Shown here in pieces: positions 34,401 to 41,046 of a stretch of DNA of 64,000 nt. Below the pieces are notes generated by a model, which saw only the letters and a list, made by a program, of their open reading frames with translations, did no database searches and was not told the DNA's origin. The first letter of the stretch is position 1. Each line of letters starts with the position of its first letter. This DNA comes from Streptomyces cyanogenus (lineage in GTDB: Bacteria; Actinomycetota; Actinomycetes; Streptomycetales; Streptomycetaceae): the NCBI RefSeq assembly GCF_017526105.1, contig NZ_CP071839.1:2966501-3030500 (forward strand). Direction: 5' to 3'. The translations under genes were made by a program, and so were the position numbers.

Positions 34401-35875
34401 TGCTGCGCGAACTCCCGCACGCGCTGACCCGGCTGACCCGTCCACCGCGGCTCGGGGTCACGTTCGGGCAGCCGCCGGCCCGGCCGCCGGAGGCAACCGC
34501 GGACGCCGTGGTCGTCGTACCGCCCGCGCTGTACGACGACTTCGCCGCCAGCTCGGCCGCCCGGCGCTCCCCGCGTTTCCGCCCGCTGTTCGCCGACAGT
34601 GCCCCGGACAGCCCGCCGGCCGCGTGGTACTGCCTGCTGGGGGCGGGGGCCGCGGAGCCCGCGGAGCGGGACCTGGTGCAGGGCCCGTTCATCGCGCACG
34701 ACCTGCACGAGCTGGGCGTTCCCACCCCGGGGCGGACGGCCGTCGTCCACACGCGGCCCGGCGGACCGCTCACGCTGCTCGACCCGATCCAGCCGTACGG
34801 CACGCGGCCGCCCCGCCCCGAGACGTACTACTCGGTCGACCTCACCCCGCACGAGACCCGTCACCTGGTGTCCCTGCCGAGTTCCGGCAAGGGCGCGTTC
34901 CAGGCCGCGGTGAAGCTGTCCTGGCGGGTCGACGACCCGGTGGCCTTCGTCCGCGCCGAGGTCACCGGGGTCTCCGGGCTGCTGCTGGAGCACCTGCGCG
35001 GCGCGGCGGCCCCCGTCACCCTGCGCTATCCGCTGCGCCGGGCGGGCGCGGCCCAGCGGGCGGTGAACGCGGCGGTGGACGACTGGCCGGTGCCGGGGCT
35101 GACGGTGTCGTACAGCGTGCAGCTGGTCCCCGAGTGGGCGCCCGCGCCGGCCGCGGAGCCGCCGGTCCCGTCGCGGCGGCGGCTGTCGGCCCTCCTCGCC
35201 GACGCCGAGACGGTGCTGATCGGCTTCGACGGCCCCCTCGCCCGGCTGTTCCCCGCGCAGACGGCGCGGGAGGCCGTGCTCGACCTGCTGTCGATCGTGG
35301 CCGATCACCGCGATCCGCAGGACGCGGCGGCGGGCCGGCCGCTGCCCGTCGTGGGCACGTCCGGCCGGGAGGCGTTCACGCATCCGCTGGACCTGCTGCG
35401 CGCCTTCGCCCACGACCGGCTCGGCCCCCTGCTGCGGGCGCGGCTGGACGAGCTGGAGTTGCGGGCCGTGCCCGACGCGCCGACGACGCACCGCTCCCTC
35501 GCGCTGGTGCGTGCCCTGCACCGGTCCGGCCGCCGGGTCAGCGTGGTGACGGACGTGTCCACCGCGGCCCTGCACCGCTGTCTGGAGCCCTACCGGCTGC
35601 CCCTCGCGGGCGTCCACGGCCGCCGCCACGACCTCAGTCTGCTGACGCCCCACCCCGACTGTCTGCTGCGGGCCCTGCGGGCGCGCGGCACGCCGGCCCG
35701 TTCCGCGGTGCTGATCAGCTCCTCGGTCGCCGAACTCACCGCCGCCCAGCAGCTGGGCCTGCGCTTCATCGGGTACGCGCCCGGCGCCGCCGGGCGGCGG
35801 AGCCTGCGGGAGGGCGGCAGCGAGGTCACCGTCTCCTCGCTCGAACCGCTGGTGGAGGCCGCCCGCGCCCGATGA
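31436..35875 (+). CDS. SAV_2336-type multidomain scaffold: vWA-like, pseudokinase, SARP/BTAD-like, SPFH-like, HAD-like
   Basis: A 1479-residue cytoplasmic protein with, in order: a SAV_2336 N-terminal region (1-540); a degenerate protein kinase fold (548-755); a winged helix plus BTAD-like region (754-910); a part I cannot assign (910-1130); an SPFH-like stretch (1132-1232); and a HAD-like domain (1258-1479). The first region contains a vWA-like fold: LNLVYDAGPTMPVW sits where the MIDAS motif DxSxS would be, and LLISDCMGPQW follows. The kinase part keeps HPRIARILDHGF and PYLVREYVDGQTLHRRL but lacks HRD and DFG. The HAD motif I reads LIGFDGPLARLF, with glycine at the nucleophile position. It starts inside the MoxR gene and probably acts as a signal-integrating scaffold, not an enzyme. 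Confidence 0.88.
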   Translation: MSSEPAEVAAPAAPSGAPDPLVRLADVLAEAAHGVRPTPRELAEVLWLARHMGPDAGEPDATGYDSTPGQAAPAPEAALPPPPRETAPEPAPPPEPRRAARPPSRVPLHLPSRRPAAAADRSHTALLAPAPPMLRHRLALQRALRPLARRIDAPVGHELDEPATADRIARLGADPTWWLPVLRPARERWLRLNLVYDAGPTMPVWRPLIRELHTVLAQSGAFRTVTLYRAAADGTVHGPDAHEPADGRTVTLLISDCMGPQWREGPAGTLWYATLHRWARRMPLAVVQPLPERLWRDTALPTTPGTLSAPHPAAPTATLTFTPYERHEPHEGHEEQVAEVPAGVVPLPVLEPGPGWLAHWAALLTTQGGTGVPGAVAGLVRPLPADAEDRTDVGRLSAEELVLRFRATASPEAFRLAGHLAVGRPDLPVMRLVQAAVEPDPRPQHLAEVIVSGMLTAVPGGPPGSYAFRDGVRELLLLGLPRTDRNRTSELLERMGEFIDRRAGRAPGEFRAAVPAARGAGTGAEDDPFATVSEDSVRRLSTADAGGLFAGRYLPVRRIEGTGWFARDAQQGDALVVLHRYPAQRSPAAFTDLCRRLAEVRHPRIARILDHGFGDGVPYLVREYVDGQTLHRRLAEAGGSLPAGEVAALLPKLAEAALALYTARTPLGVFGTRSVVLTPDGPVLTCLDSAPLDHGSREKALQALGEIARTLHDALAGEPGAELDAAVTAMLSGSPESLRRGVERLLALLSRQVPLRFSLLGPLQVTRDGRPLPVGDPHDRAVLCMLLLRQGRPATGEELAAGLSDGPGSGARSPDTSLTRLRHLLGPDVLTADDTGYALRAPDDVDVFRFRRLAAEATEARDAGEPSRARRLAHTALELWRGQPLTGVPGPAARVARAELEALRDTLRAILLGTVPATAGAPVAHPEIHFTAEDLTGRPEARITLEAAVHEVLARGSLSPRQYEVHVRPDGYLVRTEPGAYLLPLLVAVLRELPHALTRLTRPPRLGVTFGQPPARPPEATADAVVVVPPALYDDFAASSAARRSPRFRPLFADSAPDSPPAAWYCLLGAGAAEPAERDLVQGPFIAHDLHELGVPTPGRTAVVHTRPGGPLTLLDPIQPYGTRPPRPETYYSVDLTPHETRHLVSLPSSGKGAFQAAVKLSWRVDDPVAFVRAEVTGVSGLLLEHLRGAAAPVTLRYPLRRAGAAQRAVNAAVDDWPVPGLTVSYSVQLVPEWAPAPAAEPPVPSRRRLSALLADAETVLIGFDGPLARLFPAQTAREAVLDLLSIVADHRDPQDAAAGRPLPVVGTSGREAFTHPLDLLRAFAHDRLGPLLRARLDELELRAVPDAPTTHRSLALVRALHRSGRRVSVVTDVSTAALHRCLEPYRLPLAGVHGRRHDLSLLTPHPDCLLRALRARGTPARSAVLISSSVAELTAAQQLGLRFIGYAPGAAGRRSLREGGSEVTVSSLEPLVEAARAR

Positions 35876-35981
35876 CCCGGCGACACTCCGGTACGGGCGC
35901 GAAATACGCCCGTTCAGCCGCGCCCCGCCCGGGCGCGCACAGCGGGCGCCCGCTCCCGGCGCCGCGCAGGATGCCAGTGAG

Positions 35982-35998
35982 CCCGCCGATCAGGCGGG
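35982..35998. terminator. Small GC hairpin between the conflict operon and mbl
   Basis: CCCGCC and GGCGGG pair around a GATCA loop, about 110 bases after the scaffold stop and 36 bases before the mbl start. It could be a weak terminator or an element of the mbl leader; no T-run follows. Confidence 0.35.
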
Positions 35999-36033
35999 GA
36001 CCTCAAGGCCCCACGCCCTCGGGAGGATCCGCC

Positions 36034-37071
36034 GTGACCGTCAGCCTGGAGCAGTTGCGCCGCTGCCACTTCGCCGTCGACCTGGGTGCGGCCCGCACCC
36101 GGGTCTATGTGAAGGGCGCCGGCCTGGTCGTGGACCAGCCCTCGGTCGCGGCCGTGAACACCCGTACCGGCGGGCTCATCGCCGTGGGCGAGTTCGCGGA
36201 GAAGATGACGGGCCGCACCCCGGACTACATCAGGGTCGTACGGCCCATCTCCGGCGGCACGGTGGTGGACATCGACATGGCCCAGCGGATGCTGCGCCAT
36301 CTGCTCGGCGACAAGATGCGCCGGGCGCTGCGCCGCAAGCCCCGGCTGCGCGCGGCGGCCTGCGCCCCGCACGACGCCGATCCGCTGGCCCAGCGGGCGA
36401 CCATCGAGACGCTGGCCGGGCTGGGGGCCCGGCGGGTGGAGCTGGTCGACACGCTGATCGCCGCCGCCGTGGGGTGCGGGCTGCCGGTGGAGCGGCCCGA
36501 GGCCACCATGGTGCTGGTGTGCGGGGCGGCGGCGACCCAGGTCGCGGTGCTCTCGCTGGGCTCGATCGTGACCGCCGAGCGGATCCCGGTGGGCGGCGAG
36601 GCGGTGGACCGCGCGATCGTGCAGCACCTGCGGCACGAGCACGAGCTGATGCTGCCCAGCCAGTCGGTACGGCCGCTGCAGCTGGCCCTGTCCGGCAACG
36701 GGCTCACCCCGCACGGCCCGGCGTCCACCGAGATCCACGGCCGGGACGTGGCGACGGGGCTCGCGCGCAGTGTGCGGGTGGACACCGCCGCCGTGCGCGA
36801 CGCGATCCAGACCCCGCTGACGGCCGTCCTGGACGCCATCGGCAAGGTGCTGCGCGACTGCCCGCCCGATCTGGTGGCCGACCTCGCCGACCGCGGGATC
36901 ATGATGGTCGGCGGTTCGGCGCTGCTGCCCGGGTTCGACCAGATGCTGCGGCAGGCCACGGGGATGCCGGTGCACATCGCCGAGCGGCCCGACGTGTGCG
37001 CGGCGCAGGGCCTGGGCGCCATGCTGGAGGGCCGGATCGAACCGCTGGTCCTGAACCCGCTCGCCGCCTGA
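36034..37071 (+). CDS. mbl: MreB-like actin (Mbl)
   Basis: A 345-residue bacterial actin homologue that polymerises with ATP at the membrane and guides cell or spore wall synthesis. The GTG start has GGGAGGA six bases upstream. The actin core is visible: phosphate 1 region FAVDLGAARTRVYVKG, connect 1 near AAVGCGLPVERPEATMVLVCG, phosphate 2 and adenosine motif IMMVGGSALLPGFDQML. The sequence diverges from canonical MreB; for example the phosphate 2 DIGGGT segment is replaced by VCGAAATQVAVL. That suits the divergent Mbl that, from memory, assists MreB in S. coelicolor spore wall formation. It is downstream of the conflict operon in the same direction but has its own strong ribosome site. Confidence 0.88.
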   Translation: MTVSLEQLRRCHFAVDLGAARTRVYVKGAGLVVDQPSVAAVNTRTGGLIAVGEFAEKMTGRTPDYIRVVRPISGGTVVDIDMAQRMLRHLLGDKMRRALRRKPRLRAAACAPHDADPLAQRATIETLAGLGARRVELVDTLIAAAVGCGLPVERPEATMVLVCGAAATQVAVLSLGSIVTAERIPVGGEAVDRAIVQHLRHEHELMLPSQSVRPLQLALSGNGLTPHGPASTEIHGRDVATGLARSVRVDTAAVRDAIQTPLTAVLDAIGKVLRDCPPDLVADLADRGIMMVGGSALLPGFDQMLRQATGMPVHIAERPDVCAAQGLGAMLEGRIEPLVLNPLAA

Positions 37072-37128
37072 GGCCGCCGGGGTGACGGCGGGGCGACGGC
37101 GCGGGGGGCGCGGCGGTGCCGCGGTGCC

Positions 37129-38091
37129 TCAGCGGCTCAGGTAGGAGCGGATCGTCGTGCCCTGCGGGCCGGTGTGGGTGCGCACCAGGTCGGACAGCAG
37201 GTTGACCAGCAGCAGTCCGCGTCCGCCGCGCTGGTCGCGACTGGCCGGGCGGCGGCCGGCCAGCGGGTCGGTGAGGCGGCCCTGGTCGCGGACCTCGCAC
37301 AGCACGTACCCGTCCTCGGACCACACCGTGATCGCGCCCGTGCCCCCGCCGTGGACCACGCTGTTCGTGGTCAGCTCGGCGGTGATCAGCGCCAGGTTCT
37401 CCAGGGCCAGGCCGGCGAGGCCCAGCCGGGCGCCGTGGTCGGTCGCCAGGTGCCGGACGGCGGACAGGGAGTCCTCGTCGAAGTCGACGGCGAGCACGCC
37501 GGGGCCGGCGCCGGGGGCGGCCGTCAGCGGCTCGTTGTAGCGGGCGACCACGCCGTCGGGGTCGTAGGCCGCGCTGACGTGTTCGGCGGCGGAGCCGGCG
37601 GGGATGACGACGGGGTGGGTGGCGTGCGCGTCGGCGAGCGCACGCTCGTCCAGGCGGGAGGTGTCGTACGGACACAGGATGGTGACCTCGCGGCCCTGGA
37701 ACGCCGCGTTGATCAGTGCCTCGTGCTGGGCGCAGGCCGGGTACTCGGCCGGGCTGCGGCCCGCCCAGACCGGCTCGCCGATGATGTGGACGCGCCGGCC
37801 GGGCGGCTGGGCGTCGGCGAAGGCGCGCAGCACACCGGGGATGATCCGGCCGGGGTTGCGTCCGGCCTCGCGCATGTCGAGGAAGCGGACGGCGGCGCCG
37901 TCGGCACCCAGCTCGTCCTGGATCAGCCGCAGGTTCTCGCCGGGGACGGCGACCGCGACCGGCTCGTCGGCCGCGAGCGCCGCGCGGACGAAGGGCACGG
38001 TGCCGGCCAGGTACTCCCGCGTGTCGCCGTAGAACAGGGCGGGGTGCACGAACGGGTCCGCACCCGCCGGTGTTTCGACCGTCCCGGTCAT
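37129..38091 (-). CDS. MEDS domain - HATPase (anti-sigma kinase-like) protein
   Basis: A 320-residue regulator. Residues 15-185 are a MEDS (DcmR sensory) domain, with HPALFYGDTREYLAGTVPFV and the LCPYDTSRLDERAL motif. Residues 200-320 are an RsbW/SpoIIAB-like GHKL ATPase: N-box ELTTNSVVHG, G1 CEVRDQGRL and G2 GRGLLLVNLLSD. Such proteins phosphorylate STAS-domain antagonists or bind sigma factors in partner-switching cascades. The ATG overlaps the stop of the STAS gene upstream (ATGA), so the two are co-expressed and likely interact. The signal sensed is unknown. Confidence 0.88.
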   Translation of the reverse strand: MTGTVETPAGADPFVHPALFYGDTREYLAGTVPFVRAALAADEPVAVAVPGENLRLIQDELGADGAAVRFLDMREAGRNPGRIIPGVLRAFADAQPPGRRVHIIGEPVWAGRSPAEYPACAQHEALINAAFQGREVTILCPYDTSRLDERALADAHATHPVVIPAGSAAEHVSAAYDPDGVVARYNEPLTAAPGAGPGVLAVDFDEDSLSAVRHLATDHGARLGLAGLALENLALITAELTTNSVVHGGGTGAITVWSEDGYVLCEVRDQGRLTDPLAGRRPASRDQRGGRGLLLVNLLSDLVRTHTGPQGTTIRSYLSR

Positions 38092-38456
38092 GACGCCGAC
38101 ACCTCGATCCCCGGCAGACCGGGCCACAGCAGGTCCAGTATCCGCGGTACGGCGTCCGGTGGCCGGTCCAGGACCAGCCGGCGTCGCCCGCCGAGGCTGC
38201 GGGCGGCGTGCGCCAGCGCCCCGACGCCCGCGACGTCGACGAAGGTCAGCGCGGAAAGCTCCAAGTAGTACACGTCCTCGTCCTCGCGAACGGCCCGCTC
38301 CAACGCGCGCTCCCAGATGCCCCGCGTCCTCAGGCTCACCTCGCCCGCCGCCCGGAATCCGGTCCGCCCGGCCAGCGGGCGCACGTCGAGCCGTGGCGTC
38401 GCGGGCATCGGCTCGGCGGCGACCGGCAGGGGTCGCGCCGGCTCGGGTCCGCTCAC
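38088..38456 (-). CDS. STAS domain anti-sigma factor antagonist
   Basis: A 122-residue protein. I chose GTG at 38456 because GGGAG lies five bases upstream; an ATG at 38408 would give 106 residues, and the longer frame to 38813 is not coding. The STAS fold appears as GFRAAGEVSLRTRGIWERAL followed by VYYLELSALTFVDVAGVGAL. Within that, the serine usually phosphorylated in SpoIIAA/RsbV (DSSG) is replaced by Val-Ala-Gly, so control by phosphorylation at that site looks unlikely. It is coupled to the MEDS-ATPase gene and divergent from the STAS-ANTAR gene, which has a related DTAG motif. Confidence 0.85.
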   Translation of the reverse strand: MSGPEPARPLPVAAEPMPATPRLDVRPLAGRTGFRAAGEVSLRTRGIWERALERAVREDEDVYYLELSALTFVDVAGVGALAHAARSLGGRRRLVLDRPPDAVPRILDLLWPGLPGIEVSAS

Positions 38457-38583
38457 GTCGTCTCCCAGCCGCACGGGTACATGAACCCCCAGTATGCGCC
38501 TGACTCCGTCCGGCCCGGGTGTGGGCCCGGGCCCCGGGGGCAGGCGAGGGACGGACGACGAGCGGCAGAGCGGGACGAAGCAC

Positions 38584-39327
38584 ATGATTTCAGCGGCAGA
38601 CGCAGCGCACACCGGGCGGCTGGACACCCTGGCCGTCGAAGGCCGCGCGGAGGGCGACCGGGTCGTCCTGACCGCGCGCGGCGAACTGGTCGACGGCTGT
38701 ACGGACACCCTGACCGGCGCGCTGGCGGTCCTGCCGGCGGGCGCGGCCCGGGTGGACGTGGACGTGTCCGGGGTGACCTTCGTGGACACGGCGGGGCTGG
38801 CGGTCCTGGACACGCTGGCCGCCTACGGTCTCCGGCACGGCGTGCCGGTGCGGGCCACCGGCTGGCGGGGACAGCCGCGCCGGGTGCTGGAGTTGGTGGG
38901 TCTCGACCCCGTGGACCCGCTGGGCGCCGCGCTGCCCGAGGGCCGGCCCGCCCGTACGGCGTCCGCGGTGGCCCGGGAGCGTGCCGAGCAACTGGACGTG
39001 CTGCGCCTGGAGATCGAGCAGCTGCGCCACGCGATGGACTCGCGTCCGGTGATCGACCAGGCCCGCGGTGTCCTGATGGCGGCGCACGGGTGCGGTCCCG
39101 AGCAGGCGTGGGAGATCCTGCGGGAGGCGTCGCAGCGGTCCAACGTCAAGCTGCGTCGGGTGGCGGCGGCGGTCACACGGAGCGCCGCGCCCGACGGCCC
39201 GGCCCCGCCGGAGGTGCTGCGGACGGCCCTGGCCGACGCGGCCCGCCGGGTCAGTACGGCAGGATGCGCCCGGACGGAGTCCTGCGGTCGATCTCCTGCC
39301 CGCGCGGCGCGGCGGGCCGCCGGCTGA
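38584..39327 (+). CDS. STAS - ANTAR domain protein
   Basis: A 247-residue protein. Residues 10-110 are a STAS domain (VVLTARGELVDGCTDTL, DVDVSGVTFVDTAGLAVLD). A coiled-coil (ERAEQLDVLRLEIEQLRHAM) leads into an ANTAR RNA-binding domain (residues 155-210, RPVIDQARGVLMAAHGCGPEQAW, then LRRVAAAV). ANTAR proteins bind paired hairpins in leader RNAs and prevent termination. Joined to STAS, it links partner switching to RNA-level control. The ATG at 38584 was chosen over an upstream in-frame ATG at 38494. The last 25 codons are poorer in third-position GC and overlap a candidate antisense small gene, so the true C terminus may be unconstrained. Confidence 0.85.
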   Translation: MISAADAAHTGRLDTLAVEGRAEGDRVVLTARGELVDGCTDTLTGALAVLPAGAARVDVDVSGVTFVDTAGLAVLDTLAAYGLRHGVPVRATGWRGQPRRVLELVGLDPVDPLGAALPEGRPARTASAVARERAEQLDVLRLEIEQLRHAMDSRPVIDQARGVLMAAHGCGPEQAWEILREASQRSNVKLRRVAAAVTRSAAPDGPAPPEVLRTALADAARRVSTAGCARTESCGRSPARAARRAAG

Positions 39328-39352
39328 CACGTACCCGGATCCGACGGTCCAT
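39251..39352 (-). CDS. Candidate small basic protein, antisense to the STAS-ANTAR 3' end
   Basis: A 33-codon open frame whose ATG at 39352 is preceded by GGAGGAGG at good spacing. The product is very basic (starting MDRRIRVRVSRRP) and ends GRILPY. About 90 percent of its third positions are G or C, clearly more than in the opposite reading frame of the overlapping ANTAR gene over the same bases. I do not recognise a family. It could be a small regulatory or RNA-binding protein, or a chance frame. Confidence 0.35.
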   Translation of the reverse strand: MDRRIRVRVSRRPAAPRGQEIDRRTPSGRILPY

Positions 39353-39491
39353 GACGCCCTCCTCCTGCCGACACCGGCCCGGCTGGACGCCGGTAGGGGG
39401 TGCGTGCCCAGCAGGTGACCTGTTCAAGCCTGGCCGGCCCAAGTCGTACGACCCGGACGACGGTTGACGACCCGTGCGGCCACCGGCTCCG

Positions 39492-40823
39492 CTACCGGGT
39501 CAGGTACCGGGCGAGGACCGGGTCGAGCAGGGCCAGCCAGGTGTTCAGCCGGGCCCTGCGGCGGGCGTTCAGCTCGCAGGAGTACACGCCGCCGTCCCAC
39601 AGCCGCACGGTGAGGGTGAGGCGGTTGCCGCGCCAGTGGCGTTCGACGTGCGCGATCTCCTCCCAGGCGAAGTCCGCACTGGCACCGGCCACTTCGAGGA
39701 GCACTCCGTCGGCGTTGACGATCGCGCCGGACTGCGCGTCGGCGAGCACGGCCTCCGGGCTGCCGTACGGCACGGGCGGCCCGAAACCGGGCGGCGCCGG
39801 GGTGGCGGCCTGCGCGGGCGGGTGCGGTGGCGCGGCGGCCGGGACGGGCTGCTGGTGGTACGGGGGCGCGGCGGCCTGCGCGGGCAGGTGCGGCGGGGTC
39901 GCGGGCGGCGGGGGCGGCGCGAACGCCTGCGGGGGTGCGGCGAAGGCCTGCGGGGGCGGCGCGAACACCTGCGGAGGTGCGGCGAAGGCCTGCGGGGTCG
40001 CGGTGACGGTCGGCGGGTACGGCGGTGCCGCCGGCCGGGCCGGCTGCGGTGCCGGTTCCGTCAGCCGGTCCAGCAGCGCGGTGGGCGTCGGCCGGTCCGC
40101 GGGCTCCTTCGCCAGGCACGCCGAGACCAGGTCCGCCAGCCCGGCCGGTACGGCGGACACGTCCGGCGGCTCGTGCACCGAGCGGTACATCAGCCCCATC
40201 GGCGTGCCCTCGCCCCAGGCGCTGCCGCCGGCCGCGGCGACCAGCACGGCACCGAGGGCGAACACGTCGGCGGCGCCGGTGACGTCGTGGCCGAGGGCCT
40301 GTTCGGGAGCGAGGAAGCCGGGTGTGCCGAAGGCGGTGCCGGTGGCCGTGAGCCGGGTGGACTCCACGGCCCGGGCGATGCCGAAGTCGAGGACGCGGGG
40401 TCCGTCGGCGGCCATGATGATGTTGCCGGGCTTGAGGTCCCGGTGCACCAGGCCGCAGGAGTGGATGGACTCCAGCGCCTCGGCGAGGGCGGCGCCCAGG
40501 GACCGCAGCTGCGGTTCGTCCATGGCGCCCTCGGCGGCGAGCCGGGCCGCGAGGGTCGGGCCCGGGATGTAGGCGGTGGCCAGCCAGAGCGGGTCGCCGT
40601 GGACGTCGGCGTCCACCACCGGCGCGGTGTGGAAGCCGCCGACGGCGCGGGCCGCCTCGACCTCGCTGCGGAACCGCTCCCGGAAGACGGGGTCGGCGGC
40701 CAGTTCGGCCTTGGCCACCTTCAGCGCGACGGCCCGTCCGCCGCGCGTCCGTGCGAGATAGACCGTGCCCATGCCGCCCTCGCCGAGCCGGCGCTCGACG
40801 AGGTATCCCCCGATGCGTTCCAT
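39492..40823 (-). CDS. Serine/threonine protein kinase with C-terminal PH-like domain
   Basis: A 443-residue Hanks-type kinase. All catalytic elements are present: glycine loop LGEGGMGTVYLA, K35, HRD at 127-129 (LVHRDLKPGNI), DFG at 146-148 and TPGFLAPEQ after the activation loop. Residues 270-365 are a Pro/Ala-rich linker with QAFAPPP-like repeats. The last 80 residues (FAWEEIAHVERHWRGNRLTL) form a small beta-rich, possibly PH-like module. There is no transmembrane helix, so it is cytosolic, unlike PknB-type kinases with PASTA domains. It is divergent from the receptor-like gene at 41047, which could place it in the same signalling circuit. Confidence 0.93.
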   Translation of the reverse strand: MERIGGYLVERRLGEGGMGTVYLARTRGGRAVALKVAKAELAADPVFRERFRSEVEAARAVGGFHTAPVVDADVHGDPLWLATAYIPGPTLAARLAAEGAMDEPQLRSLGAALAEALESIHSCGLVHRDLKPGNIIMAADGPRVLDFGIARAVESTRLTATGTAFGTPGFLAPEQALGHDVTGAADVFALGAVLVAAAGGSAWGEGTPMGLMYRSVHEPPDVSAVPAGLADLVSACLAKEPADRPTPTALLDRLTEPAPQPARPAAPPYPPTVTATPQAFAAPPQVFAPPPQAFAAPPQAFAPPPPPATPPHLPAQAAAPPYHQQPVPAAAPPHPPAQAATPAPPGFGPPVPYGSPEAVLADAQSGAIVNADGVLLEVAGASADFAWEEIAHVERHWRGNRLTLTVRLWDGGVYSCELNARRRARLNTWLALLDPVLARYLTR

Positions 40824-41046
40824 GCGGACAGTATGGAGGTCCCGTACGGCACTCGGCTCAGGGCCTGCGGCGGATCCTGCCGCCGCACGGCCGCGCCGGA
40901 CGGCGTGGGGACGGCTCCGACAACGGCCACATTGTCGTCACATCGCTTCAAGACGAGTCGAAAAGCTGCAAAGCCTCCGTATCGCCCCTTTCCTTTTCTA
41001 GGGTTCCTCAACGACCCAGCCGGAACAGGACACTTGGAGGCAGCGC

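Noticed and set aside
40824..41046. Promoter assignment in the kinase-receptor intergenic region
   Set aside because: There is an AT-richer patch and a TAGGGT, but no convincing -35/-10 pair with correct spacing.
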